From an uncultured Alphaproteobacteria bacterium (GTDB lineage: Bacteria; Pseudomonadota; Alphaproteobacteria; RF32; CAG-239), in the NCBI GenBank assembly GCA_949282205.1, contig CASDOS010000050.1, positions 1 to 64,000 on the forward strand: a stretch of DNA of 64,000 bases, read 5' to 3'. Shown in pieces: positions 36,935 through 45,910 of this stretch (position 1 is its first letter; every line of letters starts with the position of its first letter). Made by a program: the position numbers and the translations under genes. The notes under the pieces were generated by a model. It ran no database searches and was not told where the DNA came from. It saw only the letters and a program-made list of their open reading frames with translations.

Positions 36935-39187
36935 ATGAAGTTTAAATTAGCCGGAATTTCATTGTTGACTTTGGCCATTTGTTCTAATGCTATGGCGCAG
37001 AGTGTTATTAAAAATATTAATATTAACGGATTGCAACGTGTCGAGCGTGAAACGGCTTTATCCTATGCCGGAATCGATACTAATAAGCAAGTTTCTTCCG
37101 ACGAACTTAATCAGGCTTTGAAACGTCTTTATGATACCGGATTATTTAGTGATATTAACTTTAATACCAAAGGCGATACTTTGATTATTAATGTTGTGGA
37201 GAATCCTGTTATCGGAATTATGGCGTTTGATGGCAACGATAAAATTGATGATAAAATTTTGGAATCCGAAGTTCAATCTGCACCACGTTCAGTATTTAGC
37301 AAAACCAAAGTTCAACAAGATGTTCAACGTATCTTGGAAGTTTATAAAAGAGCTGGTCGTTATGGCGTTTCTGTTGAACCTAAAATTATTAAAAAATCCG
37401 AGAACCGTGTCGACTTGATTTTTGAAATCGAAGAAGGACCAGAGGCTAAAATTGATACGATTAACTTCATTGGGAATAAACATTATACCGGTGATGATTT
37501 GCAAAATGAAATTATGAGTAAAGAAAGCCGTTGGTACAGATTATTCTCCAGCGCAGAAAATTTTGACCGCGAAAAAATGAATTATGACCAAGAATTGTTA
37601 AGACGTTTTTATAATCGTCATGGTTATGCCGATTTTGCTGTTGTTTCTGCTATCGCTGAGTTATCTCGTGATAAAACATCCTTTATCTTAACTTTCACAA
37701 TAGATGAAGGGAAACGTTATAAAGTCAACGATATTCAAATTAAATCTTCCGTTCCGGATATTGATGCAAATATGTGGTATAAATATGTCACTTTCAAAAC
37801 CGACTCTTGGTATAATTCCGATGAAATCGAAAAAACAGTGAACGCATTAACAGAAGAACTTTCTCGTAAAGGTTTTGTATTCGTCGAGGTTGTTCCCAAT
37901 ATTTATAAAGACCGTGAAACCGGAAAATTAAGTGTCGTATTTGATATTAAAGAAAATGCAAAAGTCTTTGTAAACAGAATTAATATTACAGGAAATACAA
38001 GAACTCTTGATGAGGTTATCAGACGTGAATTCCGTATTTCTGAAGGAAACGTCTTTAACGTTGCAAAAATCAGAGAATCAAGAAGAAATGTTGAACGTTT
38101 GAACTACTTTAGCAAAGTTGATATTGATTCTCAACGTGTTGATTATGATAAAGCTGATATCAATGTAAATGTTGAGGAAAAATCTACGGGGTACTTTAAT
38201 GTTGGTGTTGGTTACTCTACGGTAAACGGAGCCTTGATCCGTGCCGGTATTACCGAAAACAACTTCCTTGGAAAAGGTCAACAGGTTAGCTTAAACGCCG
38301 GTGTTTCTCAACGTTCTACCGACTATAGTTTCAGCTTTACCGAACCGTACTTTTTAGATAGACGTTTGAGCGCAGGTACTGATTTATTCTACCAAACAGA
38401 AGATTATCAAGATGAAAGTAACTATGATATGGATACAATGGGTGGTAGAATTAGATTTGGTTGGAACTATACTGATGATTTGAGCCAATTTGTTCGTTAT
38501 ACCTTAAAACAAGATAAAATTAAAAATGTTAGTAGCGCCTCTAAATATATTCAAGATGAGGAAGGAGATGCTATTGACTCTGTTATCGGACAAACTATTG
38601 TTTACGACAAACGTGATAATATCCTTAAACCGCGTGAAGGTTACTACTTATCATTTGGTAACGATGTTTCAGGTTTAGGTGGCGATGATAAGTATTTGAA
38701 ATTTGATGCCAAAGCATATAAATTCTATACACTTAATGATTACTACACCTTTAAATTCTTTATCAATGGTGGTTATATCGCAGGATACGGCGGGGAAGAT
38801 GTTCGTTTGGCACAAAGATATTTCTTGGGCGGTAATACGATGCGCGGATTTGAAACCGGCGGTATCAGTGCTCGTGATAAAAGCACAAAAGACGCTTTGG
38901 GCGGCAACTGGATGTTATACGGTGGCGCTGAGTTAGCTTTCCCGTTAGGATTGGATGAACTTGGTATTCGTGGTCGTACATTCGTTGATATTGGTACAAC
39001 GGGTAAACCTGATAATATTGATACAAGCGATGTTGATTACTCCTCTAGCCCTCGTGTTGCTATCGGTTTTGGTTTCGAGTGGACTTCGCCAATGGGTAAA
39101 ATTGATATCGACTTCGGTTTCCCGATTGTTAAACAGGATTATGATGAAACAGAAGTATTCCGTTTGAACTTTGGTACAAGTTTGTAA
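36935..39187 (+). CDS. bamA: Outer membrane protein assembly factor BamA
   Basis: BamA inserts beta-barrel proteins in the outer membrane. It starts with a signal peptide ([18 protein letters not shown], cleavage before QS), then five POTRA repeats to about residue 410, and a 16-strand barrel with the surface-lid motif RGFETGG. The start at 36935 is chosen for GAAGGA at 5-8 bases and the signal peptide; the frame runs eight codons further upstream. The last residue is Leu rather than the more usual aromatic residue. Position after rseP and before lpxD is the conserved arrangement. Confidence 0.96.
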   Translation: MKFKLAGISLLTLAICSNAMAQSVIKNININGLQRVERETALSYAGIDTNKQVSSDELNQALKRLYDTGLFSDINFNTKGDTLIINVVENPVIGIMAFDGNDKIDDKILESEVQSAPRSVFSKTKVQQDVQRILEVYKRAGRYGVSVEPKIIKKSENRVDLIFEIEEGPEAKIDTINFIGNKHYTGDDLQNEIMSKESRWYRLFSSAENFDREKMNYDQELLRRFYNRHGYADFAVVSAIAELSRDKTSFILTFTIDEGKRYKVNDIQIKSSVPDIDANMWYKYVTFKTDSWYNSDEIEKTVNALTEELSRKGFVFVEVVPNIYKDRETGKLSVVFDIKENAKVFVNRINITGNTRTLDEVIRREFRISEGNVFNVAKIRESRRNVERLNYFSKVDIDSQRVDYDKADINVNVEEKSTGYFNVGVGYSTVNGALIRAGITENNFLGKGQQVSLNAGVSQRSTDYSFSFTEPYFLDRRLSAGTDLFYQTEDYQDESNYDMDTMGGRIRFGWNYTDDLSQFVRYTLKQDKIKNVSSASKYIQDEEGDAIDSVIGQTIVYDKRDNILKPREGYYLSFGNDVSGLGGDDKYLKFDAKAYKFYTLNDYYTFKFFINGGYIAGYGGEDVRLAQRYFLGGNTMRGFETGGISARDKSTKDALGGNWMLYGGAELAFPLGLDELGIRGRTFVDIGTTGKPDNIDTSDVDYSSSPRVAIGFGFEWTSPMGKIDIDFGFPIVKQDYDETEVFRLNFGTSL

Positions 39188-39206
39188 TTCGAAAAGGATT
39201 TTTAAT

Positions 39207-40220
39207 ATGGTTGATACTGTATTTTATAAACATAACGGCGCTAAGACAATTAAAGAAATTGCAGCTATTGCCGATGCTGTTTTGATTACTGAAGGTAAAG
39301 AAAAAGAGCAGATAGAAAATGTCTGCTCTATCGAATCCGCCGGAAGTCAAGATATTTGCTTTTTTTATGATAAAAAAAATAAAGATAAAGCAACTCATAT
39401 AAAAGCAAAAGCCTGTATCACAACAGAAGAATTGGCTCGTTTTATTCCCGATGGTGTCATTGTTTTGACTTGCTCTAATCCTAAACTTTCTTTTATCCAT
39501 TTAGTTAGCAATTTCTATTCCGAAAATAAACCTGTCCCGCAAATCTCTCCTAATGCAACTATTGCTAAAACTGCTAAAATCGGTAAAAATTGCTCCATCG
39601 CCGCAGGCGTTGTTATTGAGGACGATGTTGTTATCGGTGATAATTGTATTATTGAACCTAATGCTGTTATTTCAAGCGGTTGTAAAATCGGAAACAACTG
39701 TCGAATCGGAAATAACGCCAGTATCGCTTATTGCTTGATGGGCAATGATTGCTATATCTATACGGGAGCGAGAATCGGTCAAGACGGCTTTGGTTTTTCG
39801 GTTGTTAACGGACAGCATAAACGTATCCCGCAAATCGGTCGTGTTATTATCGGAAATGATGTGGAAATTGGTGCAAACACCTGTGTTGATAGAGGTGCTT
39901 TAGATGATACGATTATCGGTGATGGTTGCCGAGTTGATAATCTTGTTCAAATTGCTCATAATGATAAAATCGGTAAATGCTGTATTCTTGTCGCACAAAC
40001 CGGTATCGCAGGTAGTTGTACCTTTGGTGATTATGTTGTTTGTGGCGGTCAAACCGGTTTTGCCGACCACTTAAACGTTGGTAGCGGGGCTCAGGTCGGT
40101 GCGCAATCCGGTGTTATGCGTGATATCGAACCGGGAGCAATTGTTATGGGGACGCCGACAGTTCCTTTTAAAGATTTTATGCGCCAAGTCGCATTTTTAC
40201 AGAAAAATAGCAAAAAATAA
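39207..40220 (+). CDS. lpxD: UDP-3-O-acylglucosamine N-acyltransferase
   Basis: LpxD adds the N-linked acyl chain in lipid A synthesis. The 337 residues have an N-terminal uridine-binding domain and a long left-handed beta helix of hexapeptide repeats ([20 protein letters not shown] and similar), with [11 protein letters not shown] containing the catalytic histidine. Start at 39207 has AAAAGGA upstream; the longer frame would overlap bamA. Presence of LpxD shows this organism makes lipid A. Confidence 0.96.
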   Translation: MVDTVFYKHNGAKTIKEIAAIADAVLITEGKEKEQIENVCSIESAGSQDICFFYDKKNKDKATHIKAKACITTEELARFIPDGVIVLTCSNPKLSFIHLVSNFYSENKPVPQISPNATIAKTAKIGKNCSIAAGVVIEDDVVIGDNCIIEPNAVISSGCKIGNNCRIGNNASIAYCLMGNDCYIYTGARIGQDGFGFSVVNGQHKRIPQIGRVIIGNDVEIGANTCVDRGALDDTIIGDGCRVDNLVQIAHNDKIGKCCILVAQTGIAGSCTFGDYVVCGGQTGFADHLNVGSGAQVGAQSGVMRDIEPGAIVMGTPTVPFKDFMRQVAFLQKNSKK

Positions 40221-40235
40221 ATTAGGAGACTTGTT

Positions 40236-40688
40236 ATGTCAGAAAATGTAAAAGTTTATCAAATCGAAGAAATTATGAAGATGCTTCCACACCGTTATCC
40301 TTTCTTGTTGGTTGATCGCTTGGAAGTTGAAGTTCCCGGTGAGAAAGGTGTTGGTATAAAGAACGTTACAATGAACGAAGAATTTTTCCAAGGGCATTTC
40401 CCGGGTAATCCAGTTATGCCAGGGGTTCTTCAAATTGAGGCTATGGCGCAAACAGCTGGAGCAGTCGTTATTTCTCAAAATGAAAACTATGCAGAATCTA
40501 AACGTAATGTTCTCTTTATGGCTATTGACGGAGTTAAATTCAGAAAGCAAGTTAAACCTGGCGATCAGTTGAGAATGCACGTTGAAAAAATCAAGGCTCG
40601 CAGAAATATTTTTGTATTCAAAGGAACTTGTATGGTTGATGGTCAAGTTGCTTCTGAAGCTGAATTAACGGCTATGATTCTTGAATAA
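40236..40688 (+). CDS. fabZ: 3-hydroxyacyl-ACP dehydratase FabZ
   Basis: FabZ dehydrates hydroxyacyl-ACP in fatty acid elongation and balances with lipid A synthesis. The 150 residues have MLPHRYPFLLVDRLEV and GHFPGNPVMPGVLQIEAMAQ with the catalytic His and Glu. TAGGAGA precedes the start. In most relatives lpxA and lpxB follow, but here a strong terminator and sufS come next, so the lipid A cluster is cut at this point. Confidence 0.97.
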   Translation: MSENVKVYQIEEIMKMLPHRYPFLLVDRLEVEVPGEKGVGIKNVTMNEEFFQGHFPGNPVMPGVLQIEAMAQTAGAVVISQNENYAESKRNVLFMAIDGVKFRKQVKPGDQLRMHVEKIKARRNIFVFKGTCMVDGQVASEAELTAMILE

Positions 40689-40715
40689 TTTCATTATTCG
40701 TTTGTTTTAAAGTTG

Positions 40716-40755
40716 AAAAAATTAGAGATAGGATTTATCTTATCTCTAATTTTTT
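40716..40755 (+). terminator. 15-bp hairpin between fabZ and sufS
   Basis: AAAAAATTAGAGATA (40716-40730) and TATCTCTAATTTTTT (40741-40755) form a perfect 15-bp stem with a ten-base loop. The last T abuts GAGGTGT, the ribosome-binding site of sufS. It can end the fabZ transcript, or act as an attenuator for sufS, since no separate sufS promoter fits between hairpin and gene. Confidence 0.75.
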
Positions 40756-40765
40756 GAGGTGTAAA

Positions 40766-41992
40766 ATGTTTGATGCTCATATTGTCAGAAAAGATTTTCC
40801 TATCTTAAATCGTTTAATTGAAGGAAAAAAAAATATCTATATGGATACGGCTGCGTCTGCGCAGAAACCGTATGTTTTACTTAAACGCCTTGAAAAGGCT
40901 TATTTGGAAGAGTATGCAAATGTTCATCGCGGAAGTTATTGGCTCTCAGAAATCGCTACGGAAAATTATGAAAAAGCAAGACATGTTGCCGCAAAATTTA
41001 TCAATTCGGAATCTCCTGATTCTATTATTTTCACCAGAAGTGCCACAGAGGGAATAAATCTTGTTGCCGCTACTTACGGCTTAGCAAATCTTCATGAAGG
41101 AGATGAAATTTTGCTCTCACGCGCTGAACATCATGCTAATCTGGTTACTTGGCAGCAGACTGCTCTTAAAACAGGCGCAAAGATTGTTTATTTTGATTTA
41201 GATGATTGTGGTAATTTCGTTTGGGATAACTTTATCAGCACTTTATCTTCTCGCACTAAGATTGTCGCCGTTACGGCTATGTCTAATGTTCTGGGCACAA
41301 TCTTCCCTGTTGAACGCATTTGTAAAGAGGCTCATAACATTGGTGCGAAAGTTCTTATTGATGCTTGCCAATTTGCCGTCCATAAAAAAATTGATGTACA
41401 AAAATTTGATTGCGATTTTTTGGCCTTTTCTGGTCATAAAGTTTATGGTCCGACAGGTATCGGGGTTTTATATGGCAAATATGACTTGCTTAAAGAATTG
41501 CCTCCCTATCAATATGGTGGAGATATGATTGAGCACGTTAGTTATGAAAAGACGACTTTTGCTCTCCCTCCAGCTCGATTTGAGGCTGGAACTCCGGCTA
41601 TTGTTCAGGCTATCGGACTCTCTGCTTCTTTGGAATATATCATGCAATTTGATTTTGATGATATAGAAAAATATGAAGCGGAGCTAATTGATTATACCAC
41701 AAAACATTTACTTGATATTCAGGGACTAAAAATTCTTGGGACAGCTAAAGAAAAAGGGGGAGTTTTCTCTTTTGCCATTGATGGAATTCATCCTCAAGAT
41801 TTAGCCTTTATTTTGGCAAAAGAAGGGGTTGCTATTCGTACCGGCCATTTTTGCGCTCAACCGTTGGTTAATATATTAGGCTACTCATCTTTGGCTCGGG
41901 CGTCTTTAGGAATTTATACCACAAAAGAAGATATTGATGATTTTATTGTTGCTTTACAAAAAGCTAAGAACTTTTTTACGAACGAAATGTAA
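40766..41992 (+). CDS. sufS: Cysteine desulfurase SufS
   Basis: SufS removes sulfur from cysteine as a persulfide and passes it to SufE. The 408 residues (start 40766, GAGGTGT upstream) contain the PLP lysine motif AFSGHKVYGPTGIGVLYG and the active-site cysteine RTGHFCAQPLV in the SufS-type RxGxxCA loop. Group II (SufS/CsdA) rather than IscS by length and motif. First gene of the overlapping run sufS-sufT-sufE-sucC-sucD-comF. Confidence 0.95.
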   Translation: MFDAHIVRKDFPILNRLIEGKKNIYMDTAASAQKPYVLLKRLEKAYLEEYANVHRGSYWLSEIATENYEKARHVAAKFINSESPDSIIFTRSATEGINLVAATYGLANLHEGDEILLSRAEHHANLVTWQQTALKTGAKIVYFDLDDCGNFVWDNFISTLSSRTKIVAVTAMSNVLGTIFPVERICKEAHNIGAKVLIDACQFAVHKKIDVQKFDCDFLAFSGHKVYGPTGIGVLYGKYDLLKELPPYQYGGDMIEHVSYEKTTFALPPARFEAGTPAIVQAIGLSASLEYIMQFDFDDIEKYEAELIDYTTKHLLDIQGLKILGTAKEKGGVFSFAIDGIHPQDLAFILAKEGVAIRTGHFCAQPLVNILGYSSLARASLGIYTTKEDIDDFIVALQKAKNFFTNEM

Positions 41993-42420
41993 TGACTGAT
42001 ACAGAAAATACTGAAATAGTTGATGAGAATGAAGCTCAGTTGCTTAACGCAATGAGTATTGATGATTTACCTGTCTATAAAGCATATGCCGGCGAAACCC
42101 TCGATATATCAGCTCCAAAGGCGAAAATGTTTGATATTGTTGAAGCTATTAAAACGGTTTGTGACCCTGAAATTCCTATTAATGTATACGATTTGGGATT
42201 GATTTATAAAATTAATCAAGAAGATAATGGAGATTTGCATATCGATATGTCTTTAACGGCGCCGGGATGTCCAGTTGCCGGAGTATTGCCACAACAAGTT
42301 GCCGATGCCGCTGCAAGCGTTCAAGGTGTTGGAAAAGTTGAAGTCGAGGTTGTTTGGGAACCGGCTTGGTCTTTGGAACGATTAAGCGAAGAAGCGCGCA
42401 TGATGTTAGAAATGATTTGA
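41992..42420 (+). CDS. SufT-like (DUF59/MIP18 family) Fe-S assembly protein
   Basis: The 142 residues carry the MIP18/DUF59 core AIKTVCDPEIPINVYDLGLI and SLTAPGCPVAGVLPQQV, with the conserved Cys in the latter motif. Such proteins (SufT, PaaD-like) help deliver or mature Fe-S clusters. An acidic N-terminal extension of about 40 residues precedes the domain. Its start overlaps the sufS stop (TAATG), so translation is coupled. Confidence 0.92.
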   Translation: MTDTENTEIVDENEAQLLNAMSIDDLPVYKAYAGETLDISAPKAKMFDIVEAIKTVCDPEIPINVYDLGLIYKINQEDNGDLHIDMSLTAPGCPVAGVLPQQVADAAASVQGVGKVEVEVVWEPAWSLERLSEEARMMLEMI

Positions 42421-42428
42421 GGATGATA

Positions 42429-42875
42429 ATGAATATTGAAGATTTAATCGATGATTTTTCTTTTTTGGATAACTGGGAAGATAAATATAAATATCTTATT
42501 GAGCTTGGAAATCAGTTACCTCATTTTGTTGATTCCCAAAAAATTGAACAATGGAAAATATCCGGTTGTCAGTCGCAAGTTTGGATTATTCCTCATTTTT
42601 CTTCTTCTCTCCTCTCTTTTCAAGGTGATAGCGATGCCATTATTGTTCGAGGAATTATTGCTGTCGTTCTTGAAATATTTAATGATAAATCTGCACAAGA
42701 AATTTTAGATATTGATGTTGAAGAAATTTTTGATAGAATGGGATTGCGGGAGCACATTACGCCTAATAGACGTAGTGGTATGCTTGCTATGGTTGATAAA
42801 ATTAAATTTTATGCCCGTCAGTCTTTAGGGGAAAAGAATGAATATTCACGAGTATCAGGCCAAGAAGATCTTTAA
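42429..42875 (+). CDS. sufE: Sulfur acceptor protein SufE
   Basis: SufE takes the persulfide from SufS and passes it to SufB. The 148 residues include the acceptor-cysteine loop WKISGCQSQVWII and the C-terminal helix DRMGLREHITPNRRSGMLAM. Start at 42429 follows GAGGATG; the open frame extends 25 codons into sufT. Its 3' end overlaps the next gene by 38 bases, a long overlap that ties sulfur transfer and the sucC-like gene into one transcript. Confidence 0.93.
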   Translation: MNIEDLIDDFSFLDNWEDKYKYLIELGNQLPHFVDSQKIEQWKISGCQSQVWIIPHFSSSLLSFQGDSDAIIVRGIIAVVLEIFNDKSAQEILDIDVEEIFDRMGLREHITPNRRSGMLAMVDKIKFYARQSLGEKNEYSRVSGQEDL

Positions 42876-44046
42876 ACAGTTTGGTATTAATGTTCCGTCC
42901 GGACTCGTTGCTTATACACCGACAGAAGCTAAACTTGCGGCAGAAACCGTTTCCGAATTTGGTCCTTGGGTTGTTAAAGCGCAAATTCAAGCAGGTTCTC
43001 GGGATGTCGGAAAATTTTCAGATAAACGCGCTGGTCGGAAAGGCGGTATCCGTCTATCTAAAACTCTTGATGAAGTTTTTGATAATGCCGACGAAATGTT
43101 AGAAAACCTTCTGGTTACAAATCAAACCGGTGCAAAAGGAAGACTTGTTAGTCGAGTTTATATTGAAGAATATATTAAAACAATTCGGAAATTTTATTTG
43201 GGACTTGTTGTTGATTGGGTATCTGCGTCAACTTTCTTATTGGTTGCTCCCGTTTCTGATAAAGATGATGATGATATTGTGAAACTCGCCATCGAATCGC
43301 CCGAAACTATCTTGAAAATTAATCTTGGTTTACAAAAAGAAATCAAAACTGAGCAGCTTGCACAGATTGTTTCTTTTATGGATATACAAATTGAACTTTC
43401 TGAGTTAAAAACTTTTCTTAACAGAATGCTTAAACTCTTTTATACATACGACGCTACTTTATTGGAGATTAATCCAATCGGAATTACTAAATCCGGTAAA
43501 ATTTGGGCCTTAGATGCTAAAATCGTTTTTGATGAAAATGCTTTGTACAGACATCCTGAAGTTCGAAAATTGTCTGATGATTCGGATATTGAAGAAAGAG
43601 AACTTATTGCCGCTAAATTCGGTTTTCAGTATAAAGAGCTTGAAAGCGGTCTGGGGATTATTGTTAATGGCGATGGTTTAGCTCTGAATACTATTAACCA
43701 AGCTAAAGACATGGGTATTAATACAGCTTGTTTCTTAAATCTTAAAGGAGGTGTCGATAGAGATAAAATTTCGGCAAGTATTAAACTTATTATGACTAAT
43801 CCCCGTGTCGATGGTATTTTTATTAATATTCTCGGCGGTTTTTCTCGTTGTAATCTTATTGCTGACGGAATTATTACCGTGGCTGATGATTTAGGCTTAA
43901 ACATTCCTCTTGTTGCTCGTTTTGAAGGTACTAATAAAGATGAAGCTACAGATATTTTGAAGAAGTCAGGTCTTCCGCTGGCAATTGCTGAAGATACTAC
44001 TCATGGTTTACAACTCTTAAAAGAAGCTATTGCGGAGGATTTGTAA
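42838..44046 (+). CDS. Divergent succinyl-CoA synthetase beta subunit (SucC-like)
   Basis: An ATP-grasp protein of 402 residues that aligns by eye with SucC along its length: MNIHEYQAKKIFKQFGINVP, LLEINPIGITKSGKIWALDA and ILGGFSRCNLIADGII. Several conserved positions differ: the usual QVHAGGRGKAGGV stretch reads AQIQAGSRDVGKF with insertion, NGAGLAM reads NGDGLAL, and the GGGA turn reads LKGGVD. It is fused in operon to an equally divergent SucD-like gene and to SUF genes rather than to sucAB. I expect a normal sucCD elsewhere in the genome and a specialised or inactive role here. Confidence 0.8.
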   Translation: MNIHEYQAKKIFKQFGINVPSGLVAYTPTEAKLAAETVSEFGPWVVKAQIQAGSRDVGKFSDKRAGRKGGIRLSKTLDEVFDNADEMLENLLVTNQTGAKGRLVSRVYIEEYIKTIRKFYLGLVVDWVSASTFLLVAPVSDKDDDDIVKLAIESPETILKINLGLQKEIKTEQLAQIVSFMDIQIELSELKTFLNRMLKLFYTYDATLLEINPIGITKSGKIWALDAKIVFDENALYRHPEVRKLSDDSDIEERELIAAKFGFQYKELESGLGIIVNGDGLALNTINQAKDMGINTACFLNLKGGVDRDKISASIKLIMTNPRVDGIFINILGGFSRCNLIADGIITVADDLGLNIPLVARFEGTNKDEATDILKKSGLPLAIAEDTTHGLQLLKEAIAEDL

Positions 44047-44912
44047 TGTCTGTTCTGGTTAATAAAAAAAGCAAAATTTTAGTGCAGGGTATTACCGGTG
44101 CTCAGGCTTCCTTTCATATTCAAAGAGCCTTAAAATACGGCACCAATATCGTTGCCGGTGTTGCTCCAAATAAAAATGAAACTTCTTATTTAGGTTTACC
44201 ATTGTTTGGAACTGTTAAAGAAGCAAAAGAAAAAACAGGTGCAAACGCTTCTATTATCTTTGTTCCTGCTAATTATGCTAAATCCGCTATCCTTGAAGCA
44301 ATACAAGCTCAACTCGAATTGGTTGTTGTTATCACTTCCGGTATTCCCGTTCGTGATATGATGGAAATTAAACACGAATTACTTAATTCTTCAACTGTCC
44401 TCATCGGACCAAATACTCCTGGTATTATTACTCCTGATGAGGCATATATGGGAATATTTCCAGACAACATTCATATAAGTGGTAATATAGGTATTGTTTC
44501 TCGCTCCTCAACTTTGACTTATGAGGTTGTTTTGGAAATTAATAAAATCGGTTTTGGGGAATCGACTGTTGTCGGTTTAGGTGATGATTTTATTATTGGA
44601 ACCAGTTTCGTCGAAATTATTAAAAAATTCAATAGCGATAAAAAAACTAAAGCTATTGTTTTAATCGGTGGTATTGGCGGTAATTATGAAATGGAAGCGG
44701 CTGATTTTTATGCTAAATTAACAAAAAAGAAACCGACTATTGCTCTAATTCTGGATGACCCGACTCCTTTGTCGGATAATAAAGGTCTGGCTCCTGAAAT
44801 TATTTGCAGAGGTATCATTTCTGCGGCGGATAAAAAGAGAATCCTGCAAGAGGCAGGTATGATTGTTGTTGACAATATTAATGCTCTTAAAAGCGAACTT
44901 CTAAAGCTATGA
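44046..44912 (+). CDS. Divergent succinyl-CoA synthetase alpha subunit (SucD-like), catalytic His missing
   Basis: The 288 residues follow SucD order: KILVQGITGAQASFHIQRAL, LGLPLFGTVKEAK, GPNTPGIITP, GIVSRSSTLTYE. In active enzymes GHAGAII carries the phosphohistidine; here that region reads DNKGLAPEIICRG with no histidine. The conserved Cys of GPNCPG is Thr, and the Glu of GEIGG that contacts the phosphohistidine is Gly (GGIGG). Three active-site changes make ordinary succinate-CoA ligation improbable. It may bind CoA without catalysis, or serve another reaction. Start overlaps the sucC-like stop (TAATG). Confidence 0.8.
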   Translation: MSVLVNKKSKILVQGITGAQASFHIQRALKYGTNIVAGVAPNKNETSYLGLPLFGTVKEAKEKTGANASIIFVPANYAKSAILEAIQAQLELVVVITSGIPVRDMMEIKHELLNSSTVLIGPNTPGIITPDEAYMGIFPDNIHISGNIGIVSRSSTLTYEVVLEINKIGFGESTVVGLGDDFIIGTSFVEIIKKFNSDKKTKAIVLIGGIGGNYEMEAADFYAKLTKKKPTIALILDDPTPLSDNKGLAPEIICRGIISAADKKRILQEAGMIVVDNINALKSELLKL

Positions 44913-45628
44913 TTAGATGGCTGCAACTTATTTTTAATTTTATTTTACCTCCGCGGTGTCTTATTTGCGGGAAAGAGGTTGCTGATGACGGAAGACTTTG
45001 TGCCGAATGTTTTTCTCATGTGAGTTTTATTATCCCTCCTTATTGTCAAAAGTGCGGAAAGCCTTTTGATTATTCTATCGCTGACCATGCGGTGCTTTGT
45101 CCGGATTGTCTTTCTCATAAATTTCCTTTTAGAATGTGCCGTTCTGCAGTTGTTTATGATGAAAATTCTAAAAAATTAATTTTGGATTTTAAATTTTTTG
45201 ACCATCTTGAAAATAAATCTCTCTTAGCTAATTGGCTCTTTCTTGCAGGAAAAGATATTTTTAATGCAGATGTGGATTTGATTATTCCGGTTCCTTTACA
45301 TTTTTCCCGATTATTAAAACGTAAATATAACCAATCTGCCGTACTTTGTGATGCATTATCAAAACTTACTCATATTCCGGCAAATTATAAAGCTCTGAGA
45401 AAAATAAGGCATACTCTTCCTCAAGTATCTTGTAATGGTAAACAACGACTTAAAAATGTTCGAAACGCTTTTGAGGTCGTTCATCCTGAAATGATTAAAA
45501 ATAAAAGAATTGTCTTAGTCGATGATGTTTTCACAACGGGGGCAACACTTAAAGAGTGTGCGAGAACCTTGAAAAAATCCGGAGCAAAATCAGTTGATGC
45601 TCTGACTATTGCGCGTGTTTGCAGTTAG
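44909..45628 (+). CDS. comF: ComF-family phosphoribosyltransferase-like protein
   Basis: The 239 residues have an N-terminal zinc-ribbon (CLICGKEVADDGRLCAECF, then CQKCGK and CPDCL) and a C-terminal PRPP-type motif VLVDDVFTTGATLKECA. ComF is needed for DNA uptake in transformable bacteria and has other roles elsewhere. ATGA overlap with sucD-like shows coupling. With dprA it suggests a possible but unproven transformation ability. Confidence 0.92.
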   Translation: MIRWLQLIFNFILPPRCLICGKEVADDGRLCAECFSHVSFIIPPYCQKCGKPFDYSIADHAVLCPDCLSHKFPFRMCRSAVVYDENSKKLILDFKFFDHLENKSLLANWLFLAGKDIFNADVDLIIPVPLHFSRLLKRKYNQSAVLCDALSKLTHIPANYKALRKIRHTLPQVSCNGKQRLKNVRNAFEVVHPEMIKNKRIVLVDDVFTTGATLKECARTLKKSGAKSVDALTIARVCS

Positions 45629-45630
45629 AT

Positions 45631-45665
45631 GAAAAAAGCAGGTTCTTCAACCTGCTCTTTCTTCA
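45631..45665. terminator. Bidirectional terminator after comF
   Basis: AGCAGGTT, loop CTTC, AACCTGCT with flanking A- and T-rich stretches, and a longer outer pairing GATGAA/TTCATC. It serves comF and the convergent small gene. Confidence 0.8.
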
Positions 45666-45893
45666 TCTCGTGACGCATAGTAATTTGGCATATTTTCGAA
45701 GAATACACTCCGCAACTCCGGCCAATTCTGATGCTTCCTCTTTATCAAAACTGTACCCTTTAATTTGCATTTCCGGTGTTAGCTCAAATACATCTCCGGT
45801 AAAATCCCGAACACAGTATTTTTTGCTTTTCGCATCAATTACACTTTGACGTACAGTTTCCGTCACATCATCGATATTTTTTTGTTCTGACAT
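45663..45893 (-). CDS. Small protein of unknown function (76 residues)
   Basis: Begins MSEQKNIDDVTETVRQSVID, with AAGGAC upstream at good spacing, and ends ILRKYAKLLCVTR. Residues 23-52 look like a small beta-containing fold (YCVRDFTGDVFELTPEMQI). No family recognised. It is 17 bases downstream of the TolC-family gene's end on the opposite orientation of comF, so it could share neither transcript. Confidence 0.6.
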   Translation of the reverse strand: MSEQKNIDDVTETVRQSVIDAKSKKYCVRDFTGDVFELTPEMQIKGYSFDKEEASELAGVAECILRKYAKLLCVTR

Positions 45894-45910
45894 TTGGTGT
45901 CCTTAATTTT

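Noticed and set aside
40754..40766. TTG at 40754 as the sufS start
   Set aside because: That TTG is inside the ribosome-binding site of the ATG at 40766, so it would have no site of its own.
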